A DNA stretch of 19,088 nucleotides from an uncultured Bacteroidales bacterium (GTDB lineage Bacteria; Bacteroidota; Bacteroidia; Bacteroidales; Paludibacteraceae): NCBI GenBank assembly GCA_934667275.1, contig CAKULK010000024.1, positions 1 to 19,088 on the forward strand. The letters are read 5' to 3'. The notes below the pieces were generated by a model that saw only the letters and a program-made list of their open reading frames with translations, made no database searches and had not been told where the DNA came from. A program made the translations under genes and the position numbers. Below, piece after piece: positions 1 to 7,578 of the stretch (positions are counted from its first letter, which is position 1; each line of letters opens with the position of its first letter).

Positions 1-472
1 ACAAGAGAGAACCCATGCTACTTATAAAACATATTCCTTTGAACCACTACTTTTGCACTTCCAAGTTGAACTTGCCATTTGGGTTTAGAGAATAGTAGTG
101 CAAAACTATATTCAAAAGGTTCTTTGGTTGTTGCAATGTACGGTGCAACTATTGGGAAAACAGCAAAATTAGGAATGGATGCTACTACTAATCAAGCGTG
201 TGCAGTATTATTCCATATTCAATTATTTGTGGCTCTATATTCAGTCACAGACTAACAAATTGAAATCAATGGCGTATGGTGGTGCACAGCCAAATATCAA
301 CGCAGGTATTATTGCAAACTATAATGTCCCTTTACCCCCACTTGCTATTCAAAACGAGATAGTTTCTCATATTACCTCTTTGCGTGCCGAACAGAAAGCC
401 CTGCAACAGCAGTCCCTCTCCCTTCGCTCCGACGCCCAACACCAATTCACCCAAACCATATTTATTGAATAA
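1..472 (+). pseudogene. hsdS: Type I restriction specificity subunit (HsdS), broken C-terminal fragment
   Basis: HsdS is the DNA-recognition subunit of type I restriction-modification enzymes. Bases 70-219 read in frame 1 and contain VAMYGATIGK, the conserved block of an HsdS target-recognition domain, followed by TTNQACAVLFH. That frame stops at 253. From about 220 the protein continues in frame 2: FNYLWLYIQSQ, then GGAQPNIN, then VPLPPLAIQNEI, and a coiled-coil-like end rich in Gln and Glu that stops at 470-472. The second half is the usual HsdS C-terminal conserved region. The reading frame therefore changes at about 214-222, and frame 1 also has a TGA at 67-69. Bases 1-66 give no convincing HsdS sequence in any frame, so the upstream part is also damaged or rearranged. 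The rest of the gene would lie left of the window. A base-calling error could explain one break but less easily both. Confidence 0.8.
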
Positions 473-473
473 T

Positions 474-553
474 ATGAGCCTCTATTCTCTCATATCCACT
501 TTGCAAGAATACCACCGTTTAGGCATCCCTACGCAAATAGGTTACAAGAAACA
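474..553 (+). pseudogene. Possible Fic-family N-terminal remnant
   Basis: An ATG one base after the hsdS stop opens a frame reading MSLYSLISTLQEYHRLGIP, then TQIGYKK. From memory this resembles the N-terminus of Fic proteins that often follow hsdS in Bacteroidota, which have a helix with LGI followed by QI-D-Y. After about position 551 this frame becomes uninformative and stops at 653. The recognisable winged-helix sequence that follows is in another frame (554-808). The simplest reading is a gene with a large internal deletion and a frame change. The match is short, so it may be a chance similarity. Confidence 0.3.
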
Positions 554-808
554 ATGCCTTCTGCTCCCGCAGATGTCACCCAAAGCAGTACTAATGATTC
601 CAAAGCAGCAACGTATATGCTCACACCTCGTCAGCAACAAATCCTGCAAATGATGCAAGCAGATTATTCTGTCTCGGCAAGCACTATGGCTGCGCACTTG
701 GACATTACCGTCCGCAGGGATATTGAGGCTTTGCGTAAGCATTATAACATCCAATGGCTCGGTTCTTCCAAACAAGGTCATTGGCAAATAACATCTATGC
801 CGCATTAG
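554..808 (+). CDS. Winged-helix DNA-binding domain ORF, probably the tail of a decayed larger gene
   Basis: 84 residues. After about 20 low-complexity residues comes a clear helix-turn-helix: LTPRQQQILQMM (helix 1), ASTMAAHLDIT (helix 2), VRRDIEALRKHY (recognition helix), then a wing ending GSSKQGHWQI. This GS-K-GHW ending is typical of the C-terminal winged helix of Fic proteins and of AlbA_2/Schlafen-type ATP-binding proteins in Bacteroidota. The frame is open all the way from the hsdS stop, so the ATG at 554 is only the first available one. It may be a stand-alone small regulator, but its place directly behind broken hsdS suggests the C-terminus of a deleted gene. No catalytic Fic motif (HPFxxGNGR) is present. 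Confidence 0.5.
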   Translation: MPSAPADVTQSSTNDSKAATYMLTPRQQQILQMMQADYSVSASTMAAHLDITVRRDIEALRKHYNIQWLGSSKQGHWQITSMPH

Positions 809-862
809 TCTGGGAGAGAGGATTAATAGGCAATCTCTTCATATAAATATAAGTTGTGTTTT

Positions 863-881
863 GTTATAAGATGGTTATAAC
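863..881. repeat. 7-bp inverted repeat (GTTATAA-5-TTATAAC)
   Basis: GTTATAA, a 5-base spacer GATGG, then TTATAAC: a perfect AT-rich inverted repeat. It lies 55 bases after the winged-helix ORF. It could be a weak hairpin or a dyad binding site; nothing in the sequence decides between them. Confidence 0.4.
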
Positions 882-895
882 TTGCCATCATCAAA

Positions 896-919
896 GAGGA
901 GCGCAATGTTGCGCTCCTC
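896..919 (+). terminator. Strong hairpin, candidate terminator of the left accessory genes
   Basis: GAGGAGCGCAA, loop TG, TTGCGCTCCTC: a perfect 11-bp stem with a 2-base spacer, so the real loop is probably 4 bases. There is no long T-run on either strand, so it is not a textbook intrinsic terminator. It lies 88 bases beyond the winged-helix ORF and could stop transcription from the left. Confidence 0.5.
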
Positions 920-993
920 CCTGACAAAATTTGTAACAAGTGTTTAAGGGTTAGGTTTGTTCAATACAACCAATTATTTTATGCCAAATCCGG

Positions 994-1027
994 ATTGCAA
1001 GCATCCCTACATATAGGGATTTGCAAT
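994..1027 (-). terminator. Long imperfect hairpin just past the secreted-protein gene
   Basis: ATTGCAA and ATCCCTA pair with TAGGGAT and TTGCAAT: two 7-bp stem segments separated by a 2-base bulge (GC) on one arm, with loop CATA. It starts 20 bases after the stop of the minus-strand gene at 1047, where a terminator would be expected. The sequence beyond it on the minus strand is AT-rich but lacks a clean U-tract. Confidence 0.55.
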
Positions 1028-1046
1028 ACCTTTGTTCGGGTATGGA

Positions 1047-2726
1047 CTACAATGCCTGTCCCAACGCGTTAAAGAGTTGCGTGCCACGGCGAATGTAAAG
1101 TTTACCGTCCATCACCACTTTCTCCGCCTTCTGCACAGTCGGAGCAGGAGCAGACTCTGCGTCCGTCGGAGTGGTCGGAACCTCCGGCAATGTCCATGCC
1201 ACAAGCGTATTGTACCACGTAGTGGGCTGATTAACAGTCCGGTCTGCCAATGTTACATCCGAACCGCCTTTTGCGCGGAAAGTCATCAACAAGGTGTTTT
1301 TACAGCGCACAGCACCTGCCGTCATATTCAGCATCATTCCCTGAGATGCCAATTGTGTATTGTCCACAAACTGCAAATCAGCAGTATATTTGCACAATTT
1401 CACACCGCCGCCACTCATGGCGTAGTTGATAGTAAGTACCGTATCCTTGCCAAAAGTAACAATACCCGTATGCTTATTGAGTGCAGTATTACCTGCAAAC
1501 ACCGCCTGCAACAAACTGCCCGTAGTGGCATCAATACGCATCACAATACCGTCATACATCTTTCCTGGAACGGTACCTCCACCGGCATAGATTTCCGTGC
1601 CATTGCACACAATACCATTCTGGATACCGCCTACGACAAAGATACTGCCACCATCTTCTGCCCATGTGATTTGCTCCAGTTGCACACCCTTTGCTGTGCC
1701 TTCTGCGGTCTGTTGAATTGGGGCTATATAAGAACACGTAAGGTCCTTGTTCAGTTGTGCCACAAGGACAGAGCGATAATTGAGAGTTGCTTCCTTACCC
1801 CCAAACAGGAACGTTTTAGCCTCATTATCAGCACTAAGGATGTGCCCGATAGCCATCAGTTTGCCGTCCTTGTAGGACATCTTCATAATCTGGTCAGCCG
1901 TCACGCTACCTGCAGACGTGATATGTGCTATATGGTTAAAATCCTTGTCAGTCTTGATAACAAACGAATTGGAGCAGTTGCTATTGGTCTGCGAATCGCC
2001 ATCCCATGCACCGGTGTGGACAGCGCGGAGTGTGTCTGTGCCGATAGCCATGTCAAGTGATTGTTTTCCGGCGAAATAGAAGTTTCCTTCCTCATCTTGT
2101 GCCACGGCCGTAATAGTGGCTACATCAGTACCCTTTCCAGCCTTCACAGCCAATGCGGGTGAAGTCCACAGAGGAGTCATCTTGGTAATGTCGCCCGCCG
2201 CATTGATATTCACCAATACAAGGTAGTTGAAGTTCCAACCGTTGAACGTGGTCTCCAAACTATACGACTTGCCTGCGGCATCTACAAGAGTGAGGTATGG
2301 GGACTTCTGGTCCGCCACTTGATTCTTGTTCGAGAGGCGGAACTTGAGTGCCAACACAGCACCGCCTTCCGATGTGGCAGTGAAAGCGACGTCAGAGCAG
2401 TCGCCATCAATACTGCGTACTGCCCAGACAAGGTTGCCCGACAAATCCACCTTGGTGAAGATGAGGTTTCTGTTGTAGGAACTTCCAGTACCATAATCAG
2501 CCCCCGTGAAAGAGGCGTTCAAGAACGTGCTTTCCTCAGTCGCATTCGTGGAGCCGAAAGTGCCGATAGTAAATGCCTCGCCCTTTTCATTCACCTGAAT
2601 GTCATGGATTTGCGTCTGTGGTTTACCTGCAGGACTAACCAACGAAGAATACCAACTGAGGTTGACGTCTGTTGCAAAGACAGCCGTTGCAACCATGCAA
2701 AAAAGCAGTAAAAAATTTCTTCTCAT
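1047..2726 (-). CDS. Secreted repeat protein with a type IX-secretion-like C-terminal motif
   Basis: 559 residues. The signal peptide is clear: RRN, a hydrophobic core LLLFCMVATAVFA, and a likely cut before TDVNL. The body holds repeated short units such as DIQVNEKGEAFTIGTFG, AVAQDEEGNFYFAGK and ITWAEDGGSIFVVGG, the look of a SBBP/Kelch-like beta-propeller in which each blade starts with a G-x-(F/I/V)-(T/Y/V) strand. After a Pro/Thr/Ala-rich linker (about residues 515-530) it ends DGKLYIRRGTQLFNALGQ. That resembles the short C-terminal signature (DGxLxIxRxGxxYNxLGQ) seen on many exported Bacteroidales proteins and related to type IX sorting domains. It is therefore probably surface-exposed or secreted; the ligand is unknown. 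It is monocistronic, with a promoter at 2772-2803. The propeller assignment is by pattern only. Confidence 0.75.
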   Translation of the reverse strand: MRRNFLLLFCMVATAVFATDVNLSWYSSLVSPAGKPQTQIHDIQVNEKGEAFTIGTFGSTNATEESTFLNASFTGADYGTGSSYNRNLIFTKVDLSGNLVWAVRSIDGDCSDVAFTATSEGGAVLALKFRLSNKNQVADQKSPYLTLVDAAGKSYSLETTFNGWNFNYLVLVNINAAGDITKMTPLWTSPALAVKAGKGTDVATITAVAQDEEGNFYFAGKQSLDMAIGTDTLRAVHTGAWDGDSQTNSNCSNSFVIKTDKDFNHIAHITSAGSVTADQIMKMSYKDGKLMAIGHILSADNEAKTFLFGGKEATLNYRSVLVAQLNKDLTCSYIAPIQQTAEGTAKGVQLEQITWAEDGGSIFVVGGIQNGIVCNGTEIYAGGGTVPGKMYDGIVMRIDATTGSLLQAVFAGNTALNKHTGIVTFGKDTVLTINYAMSGGGVKLCKYTADLQFVDNTQLASQGMMLNMTAGAVRCKNTLLMTFRAKGGSDVTLADRTVNQPTTWYNTLVAWTLPEVPTTPTDAESAPAPTVQKAEKVVMDGKLYIRRGTQLFNALGQAL

Positions 2727-2771
2727 AATTATTTATCTGTTATTGTTAATTTTTTATTCTGATTTCGGGTG

Positions 2772-2803
2772 CAAAATTACTGCCATCGATGCGCACGCAC
2801 AAT
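2772..2803 (-). promoter_or_regulatory. Promoter of the 1047-2726 gene (ATTG-N20-TAATTTTG)
   Basis: On the minus strand TAATTTTG (2779-2772) matches the Bacteroidota -7 element TAnnTTTG. Exactly 20 bases upstream lies ATTG (2803-2800), one mismatch from the -33 TTTG. The predicted start near 2767 gives a leader of about 40 bases. Confidence 0.6.
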
Positions 2804-2856
2804 CCCATAAAATAGTGTAAAGTCATCCCTAAAATCCGGCATGCCCCCGACAAGGT

Positions 2857-2916
2857 CGCTGTTATCTACCGTGTATCTACCGTATATCAACCGTGTATCT
2901 ACCGTAGTTAACAGCG
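2857..2916. repeat. Four 11-bp tandem repeats inside an 8-bp inverted repeat
   Basis: Four consecutive 11-mers: TTATCTACCGT (2862-2872), GTATCTACCGT (2873-2883), ATATCAACCGT (2884-2894) and GTATCTACCGT (2895-2905). Units 2 and 4 are identical. They are bracketed by CGCTGTTA (2857-2864) and TAACAGCG (2909-2916), which are exact reverse complements. The array ends 18 bases before the -33 box of the phosphatase promoter. An 11-bp period is about one helical turn, so proteins bound to each unit would lie on one face. Confidence 0.85.
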
Positions 2917-2934
2917 GAAGAACGAGAAAAATAA

Positions 2935-2966
2935 TTTGCCATATTCGGGAAAAAGATGTAACTTTG
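2935..2966 (+). promoter_or_regulatory. Promoter of the alkaline phosphatase gene (TTTG-N20-TAACTTTG)
   Basis: TTTG at 2935-2938, a 20-base spacer, and TAACTTTG at 2959-2966 exactly match the Bacteroidota consensus. Transcription would start around 2971-2974. This rules out the longest open frame (a TTG at 2971) as the start and favours the ATG pair at 2995/2998. Confidence 0.8.
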
Positions 2967-2997
2967 CATATTGTTTGTGAAATGTAAGATTGATATG

Positions 2998-4389
2998 ATG
3001 AAAAAGACATTCTTGATTGGTAGTTTCCTATTATGTTTCGCATTGTGCAGTATGGCGCAGGCGAAATACGTGTTCTTCTTTATCGGTGACGGTATGGGTC
3101 CGAACCAGGTGCTTGGCGCAGAGATGTATCAGGCAGAATTAGACGAAGTTATCGGGCGCAAACAATTGCTGATGACACAGTTCCCCTACTCGGGTCAAGT
3201 GGCCACATTCTCCGCTTCGAACGGCATCACCGACTCGGCTGCTGCAGGAACCTGTTTAGCAACGGGCGAAAAGACCAACAACGGTATGATAGGTGTCAAT
3301 CCTGACGGTGAGCCAGTGGAGAGTGTAGCCACACAACTGAAACGCGAAGGGTGGGCAATAGGCATCATGACCACGGTGGCGATTGACCATGCCACGCCGG
3401 CACCCTACTATGCACATGCCGCGAAACGCGACGACTACTACAACATAGGAACCCAGTTGGCAACGTCCGACTTCGACTTTTTCGGCGGGGCAGGTTTCCA
3501 CAAGCCCGCCAAGAAAGACGATGCCACTGCTCCGAACCTCTATGACCTCTGCGAGGAGAACGGATACATCTTAGCAGGAGGCTACGATGATGCCAAGCAG
3601 AAGATTGGTGCAGAAAAGATGATTCTGGTGCCTGCCGAATATGTGGCAGACAAGACGTTGAAAGGGGAGTCAATACCTTTTGCGATAGACCGCACAGACA
3701 GCGATTTGACGCTGTCGCAAATAGTGGAAGTGGCGATTGAGCAATTAGGCAAGCGTGACAAGTTCTTTATGATGATAGAGGGCGGTAAGATTGACTATGC
3801 CTGCCACAGCCGCGATGGAGCGACTACCATTCTGGAGACCATAGACATGGACAATGCGCTGCAATTAGCCTACCAATTCTACTTGGAACACCCCGATGAG
3901 ACGCTGATAGTGGTGACCGCCGATCACGAGACAGGCGGTATGGCATTGGGCAACAGCCACTACACCCTCAACCTGCAAGCGTTCCAATATCAGAAATGTT
4001 CAGAGTGGATATTCTCGGACAAGTTGGCAACCCTCCAACAAGAACGCGGCAAGAACCTCAAATGGGATGAAGTGAAAAGCATGATTTCGGAATACACAGG
4101 GCTCTATACCAAAGTGCCCGTGAGCGCAGAGGAGGACGCCGAACTGCGCGCTGCATACAAGAACATCATGCGCAAGCATAGTACGGTGAAGACCCTTTAC
4201 AAGGATGTGAATTACCTCAGCGACAAGACCAACGAGATTCTGAACCGCAATGCCAAAGTGGGTTGGACCAGTTACAGCCATACAGCCGCAGCCGTACCGT
4301 TGTTTGCCATCGGCATCGGCGCAGAGCAGTTCACCGGTTGGCACGACAACACCGAGATTGCCCCGATACTGTTTCACGCAACGCGATAA
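2998..4389 (+). CDS. Periplasmic alkaline phosphatase (PhoA family)
   Basis: 463 residues. It hydrolyses phosphate monoesters outside the cytoplasm to release phosphate. Signal peptide: MKKTFLIGSFLLCFALC, cut after SMAQA. The core is complete: metal ligand D31 in IGDGMG; the nucleophile Ser80 in ITDSAAAGT (PhoA signature); D266 and H270 in KIDYACH; D309-H310 in TADHETGG; and H428 in SHTAAA. The loop equivalent to E. coli Asp153 reads DHATPAP, with a His as in animal enzymes. The residue after D266 is Tyr where E. coli has Lys328, so metal preference and kinetics may differ from the E. coli enzyme. Start: ATG at 2998 (ATG at 2995 is equally possible), downstream of a strong promoter. An 11-bp repeat array upstream may be an operator. 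It is convergent with recX, with only 3 bases between stops. Confidence 0.93.
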   Translation: MKKTFLIGSFLLCFALCSMAQAKYVFFFIGDGMGPNQVLGAEMYQAELDEVIGRKQLLMTQFPYSGQVATFSASNGITDSAAAGTCLATGEKTNNGMIGVNPDGEPVESVATQLKREGWAIGIMTTVAIDHATPAPYYAHAAKRDDYYNIGTQLATSDFDFFGGAGFHKPAKKDDATAPNLYDLCEENGYILAGGYDDAKQKIGAEKMILVPAEYVADKTLKGESIPFAIDRTDSDLTLSQIVEVAIEQLGKRDKFFMMIEGGKIDYACHSRDGATTILETIDMDNALQLAYQFYLEHPDETLIVVTADHETGGMALGNSHYTLNLQAFQYQKCSEWIFSDKLATLQQERGKNLKWDEVKSMISEYTGLYTKVPVSAEEDAELRAAYKNIMRKHSTVKTLYKDVNYLSDKTNEILNRNAKVGWTSYSHTAAAVPLFAIGIGAEQFTGWHDNTEIAPILFHATR

Positions 4390-4392
4390 ATA

Positions 4393-4830
4393 TCAAAAAG
4401 AGATGTAGCGGCGTATCTCATCGAAAGTGAAGCCGCGTTGGAGACAAAAGCGCACAATCTGTTCGGGTCGTGCGCTTTTCTTTTGTGCAATTAGACGCTC
4501 CAATATGCGGAAATACCCGATTTCATCGATATTTTCCAATGAGGTTGATATGGCGTGTTCCGGCAATCGTTTGGCTTGCAAAGCGGCGCGAATCTTGACA
4601 CGTCCCCAACCCTGATAGAGCAATTTGTCGTGCACAAACGCATTGCAATAGCGTTGTTCATCGATAAATTTGTCCGATTTCAACGAGTCGAGCACCTTTT
4701 CCATTTGCAGAGGTGTGGCTTCCCATTGACGCAGTTTCTGCTGCACCTCAAAGGAGCAATGTTCTGCCGCGGCGCAATAGGATTGGGCTTTACTCAGCAA
4801 TTCGGGCATAGACCATTCGCGGTTTGCCAT
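4393..4830 (-). CDS. recX: Regulatory protein RecX
   Basis: 145 residues. RecX binds RecA filaments and restrains recombination and SOS activity. It is built of three-helix repeats: residues 10-50 with AEHCSFEVQQKLRQW, 51-95 with the family hallmark KFIDEQRYCNAFVHDK and GWGRVKI, and a final repeat ending QRGFTFDEIRRYISF. The start lies inside the end of prmC (41-base overlap). A second ATG seven codons later would cut the overlap to 20 bases and cannot be excluded. No promoter is seen in between, so it is translated from the prmC message. recX behind prmC is, from memory, a common Bacteroidales arrangement, often with pyrE next; here pyrE is absent and a convergent phosphatase follows. Confidence 0.92.
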   Translation of the reverse strand: MANREWSMPELLSKAQSYCAAAEHCSFEVQQKLRQWEATPLQMEKVLDSLKSDKFIDEQRYCNAFVHDKLLYQGWGRVKIRAALQAKRLPEHAISTSLENIDEIGYFRILERLIAQKKSARPEQIVRFCLQRGFTFDEIRRYISF

Positions 4831-5623
4831 ATATATCGTGTTTTAGTTCTACATCCGTGTAACCCAAATTCTGCAACAAAAGGCAGGTTTCATCACCATA
4901 CGCCTCGTTGATTTCGAAAAACAAATGCGTTGCCCGTTTGAGTGAGGCTATCTGGCGGTAAAACAGCAATGGATCATTATCGGGGACAAAAAGTGCTCCA
5001 GCAGGTTCATAATCCAATACGCGCGACTCCATGTCCTTTTTTTCACGTTCACAAATATAGGGCGGATTGCTGACAATGACATCAAAAGTGCCGATTTCAT
5101 CGGTAAAAATATCCTTTTGTTGCCAATTTACCAAGAGATGGTTATGCTCGGCATTCTCTTGTGCCACAAGAAGTGCCTCTGCACTGCAATCTATGCCCGT
5201 CACATGCCATTTGGGGCGGCGTTGCTTGACAGCCAAGGCTATGCAGCCACTGCCTGTACCAATATCCAACACACGCAATTCTTCCGATGAAACAGACGTT
5301 TCCTGCAAATCAAGACGTTGCAGTACCCATTCCACCAACTCGGCTGTTTCAGGACGAGGAATCAAGGTGGCGGGTGTGACCTTGAGGTCCAACCCCATCC
5401 ATTCCGCGTGCGAGAAAATGTATTGTATTGGTTCGTGCTGACGAAGTTTCTGCAAAATAATTTCGATATGTGGGATATTTTGTGTACCTTTGCGGTCGGT
5501 AAGAACGTCAAAACGGCTCAGCCCTGTGGACTCTTCCACTATCCAATAGGCTAGTTCGCGCAACTCATACTCGGGGTAGAAACCGCGCAATTCGCTGATA
5601 ATGTGCTCCACTAAAGGGTTCAT
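4790..5623 (-). CDS. prmC: Release factor glutamine methyltransferase PrmC (HemK)
   Basis: 277 residues. It methylates the glutamine of the GGQ motif of peptide-chain release factors using S-adenosylmethionine, in the cytoplasm. The N-terminal helical domain (1-75) contains the conserved EPIQYIFSHAEWMGL. It is followed by PRPETAELV (about 89-97), the SAM-binding VLDIGTGSGC (118-127), and the substrate-binding catalytic motif NPPY (186-189) in DVIVSNPPYI. The length is normal for the family. An in-frame ATG at 5632 would add three residues, but the promoter at 5643-5674 places the transcript start only a few bases ahead of it, so the ATG at 5623 is preferred. It is divergent from ribD, with about 50 bases between starts, and overlaps recX downstream. 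Confidence 0.94.
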   Translation of the reverse strand: MNPLVEHIISELRGFYPEYELRELAYWIVEESTGLSRFDVLTDRKGTQNIPHIEIILQKLRQHEPIQYIFSHAEWMGLDLKVTPATLIPRPETAELVEWVLQRLDLQETSVSSEELRVLDIGTGSGCIALAVKQRRPKWHVTGIDCSAEALLVAQENAEHNHLLVNWQQKDIFTDEIGTFDVIVSNPPYICEREKKDMESRVLDYEPAGALFVPDNDPLLFYRQIASLKRATHLFFEINEAYGDETCLLLQNLGYTDVELKHDIYGKPRMVYARIAE

Positions 5624-5642
5624 TGTTGGCATTTTAGGAACG

Positions 5643-5674
5643 CAAAGGTACTACTTTTTTCTGATATACGGAAA
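5643..5674 (-). promoter_or_regulatory. Promoter of prmC-recX (TTTC-N20-TACCTTTG)
   Basis: On the minus strand TACCTTTG (5650-5643) is a perfect -7 element. Twenty bases upstream is TTTC (5674-5671), one mismatch from TTTG. It leaves a very short leader. The -33 end overlaps the first base of the ribD start codon, so prmC and ribD transcription may interfere. No equally good promoter is visible for ribD in this 40-base gap. Confidence 0.6.
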
Positions 5675-6684
5675 TGGACAACAACAAATATATGCAGCGA
5701 TGCCTTCAGTTGGCTCGTATTGGCGAGTACTATGTGGCTCCGAACCCCATGGTGGGGGCTGTTTTGGTATGCCACCAAGGTGATAGTGAGCGCATTGTGG
5801 GTGAAGGCTGGCATCGGCAATTCGGCGGTCCGCATGCCGAAGTCAATTGTTTCAGTGATGCCGAGAGTCACACGGATGGCAGTTTGAGTATGCATGATTG
5901 TACGCTGTATGTCAGTCTGGAGCCCTGTAGCCATTGGGGGAAGACACCTCCATGTGCCAATCTGATTATCGCCAAAGGTGTGCGCCGTGTGGTGGTGGGT
6001 TGCCTGGACCCCAACCCGCAAGTTTCAGGACGCGGGATACAAATGTTGCGTGACGCGGGCATAGAAGTGACAGTTGGGGTGGAAGAGAAAAAGTGCCGTT
6101 CGCTCAACAAACGTTTCATGTGCCAGCAGGAGCATCACCGCCCGTATGTGACGTTGAAATGGGCGGAAACTGCCGATGGCTACATAGACAAACAGCGCAC
6201 AAGCGGTTCTCCCATTGTGATATCCACCCCCCTCACCAAACAGTTAGTGCATCAACAGCGTGCAGAGAACATGGCGATTATGGTGGGTACACGCACTGCG
6301 CTTTTAGACGACCCGAGTCTGCGTACTACCCGCTGGAGCGGGCGCAATCCTGTACGTATCGTATTGGACAGGCATCACGTTCTGCCCACAGATAGCAAGA
6401 TATTCTCTGCTGATGCCGAGACGATTGTCTATAGCGACCACACCGAGTGGGACTATATTCTCCGCGATTTGGCAGCGCGAAACATCCACTCGGTATTAGT
6501 GGAGGGCGGAGCGACTTTGCTCAACTATATCATACAGACAGGTATTTATGACGAGGTACACATTGAGGTTGGCAATCAGTTGATTTCTCCCGATGAAATG
6601 GGCGTTTTTGCGCCATCTTATCGTCCGAAAAGCACTCCAATGATAGTAGACGGGCATCGCATTTACCTTGATATTTGCAAATAA
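5674..6684 (+). CDS. ribD: Riboflavin biosynthesis protein RibD (deaminase/reductase)
   Basis: 336 residues, bifunctional. The N-terminal half deaminates the pyrimidine made from GTP by GTP cyclohydrolase II; the C-terminal half reduces its ribosyl side chain with NADPH. The cytidine-deaminase-type zinc site is complete: H54-A-E56 in GGPHAEVNC and C85/C94 in PCSHWGKTPPC. Family motifs PNPMVGAVLV, LDPNPQVSGRG and, in the reductase, LKWAETADGYID, MVGTRTALLDDPSL, NPVRIVLDR and LVEGGATLLN are all present. It is first in a plus-strand run with the lipoprotein gene 32 bases downstream. An internal Met7 is a possible alternative start. No FMN riboswitch-like leader fits into the short gap upstream. 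Confidence 0.95.
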   Translation: MDNNKYMQRCLQLARIGEYYVAPNPMVGAVLVCHQGDSERIVGEGWHRQFGGPHAEVNCFSDAESHTDGSLSMHDCTLYVSLEPCSHWGKTPPCANLIIAKGVRRVVVGCLDPNPQVSGRGIQMLRDAGIEVTVGVEEKKCRSLNKRFMCQQEHHRPYVTLKWAETADGYIDKQRTSGSPIVISTPLTKQLVHQQRAENMAIMVGTRTALLDDPSLRTTRWSGRNPVRIVLDRHHVLPTDSKIFSADAETIVYSDHTEWDYILRDLAARNIHSVLVEGGATLLNYIIQTGIYDEVHIEVGNQLISPDEMGVFAPSYRPKSTPMIVDGHRIYLDICK

Positions 6685-6716
6685 CCGATGTAGCAATACA
6701 CCTAAACAAAATACAA

Positions 6717-7577
6717 ATGAGACATTCTTTCAGTGGTTTTCATCTTGGGCTTTCACTTTTGGGCATAAGTCTTGTATTGGGCAGTTGCTCGATGGTGGAG
6801 AAAAAACGCAACAGCGGTGCCATTGTGGCAGAATACGACGGACAGACCATCACACGCGCAGAAATCAACCAACTCACGATGGGTATGAACAGCGAAGACA
6901 GCGCGCGCATAGCAGATGCCTATATCCGCCAATGGGCAATGGATTTGGTGGAATACAACAAGGCAAAAGATGTCTCCAACAAACAGATTGAACGGTTAGT
7001 GGAAGATTATCGCCATTCACTCTACACACACGAGTATGAAGAACATCTCATTGCACAGCGTATGCCCAAACACGTGGAAGACAGCGTGATACAACAATTT
7101 TACGATACGCACATCTCCCATTTCGTACTGCGTGAATCCATCCTGCACGGGGTGCTGCTGGTCGTTCCTAACGGCGCACCCAATATGAATAAACTGCGCA
7201 AATGGTTGCAGACACCGGAAACAGAAGAAAGTATTGAAAACATTGAGAAATATGCCTACCAATACGCTACCGGTTACGAACTTTTCCTCAACGAGTGGAA
7301 AACTGCAGGGCAGATACAACTGCGTACCCCTACCGCCAAAGATGATTTCTCGAAACTATTGAAACAAAAAAAACAAATCGAACTGCAAGACAGTCTCTAC
7401 ACCTATCTATTGGAAGTTACTGATTCTCATCTTGTCGGGGAGACTATGCCTCTTGACTATGCAACCCCTGAGATACAAAAGATTATCCTCAATCAACGCC
7501 AAGTGGAGTTTATTCAACATGAACGCGAAGCATTGTACGAGCAGGCGGTACGCGAACACAAAGTAAAACGCTATTGA
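6717..7577 (+). CDS. SurA/PpiD-like periplasmic chaperone lipoprotein
   Basis: 286 residues. The first 25 residues form a lipoprotein signal ending in the lipobox LGSC, so it should be anchored in a membrane facing the periplasm. This fixes the start at 6717 rather than the longer frame from 6675. The segment IVAEYDGQTITRAEINQL, followed by a long Glu/Lys/Arg-rich helical region, resembles the N-terminal chaperone domain of SurA-type peptidyl-prolyl isomerases. No recognisable parvulin catalytic domain is seen. Bacteroidales commonly carry such isomerase-free SurA-like lipoproteins. A role in outer-membrane or exported protein folding is inferred. Its stop is one base from the next ATG, so the two are probably translated together. 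Confidence 0.65.
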   Translation: MRHSFSGFHLGLSLLGISLVLGSCSMVEKKRNSGAIVAEYDGQTITRAEINQLTMGMNSEDSARIADAYIRQWAMDLVEYNKAKDVSNKQIERLVEDYRHSLYTHEYEEHLIAQRMPKHVEDSVIQQFYDTHISHFVLRESILHGVLLVVPNGAPNMNKLRKWLQTPETEESIENIEKYAYQYATGYELFLNEWKTAGQIQLRTPTAKDDFSKLLKQKKQIELQDSLYTYLLEVTDSHLVGETMPLDYATPEIQKIILNQRQVEFIQHEREALYEQAVREHKVKRY

Positions 7578-7578
7578 T

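Noticed and set aside
1032..2060. 342-codon plus-strand open frame opposite the secreted repeat protein
   Set aside because: His/Cys/Arg-rich with no motif, while the opposite strand has a signal peptide, regular repeats and a sorting-like end.
2862..2905. Tandem 11-mers considered as a CRISPR array
   Set aside because: The units are contiguous with no spacers and no cas genes are present.
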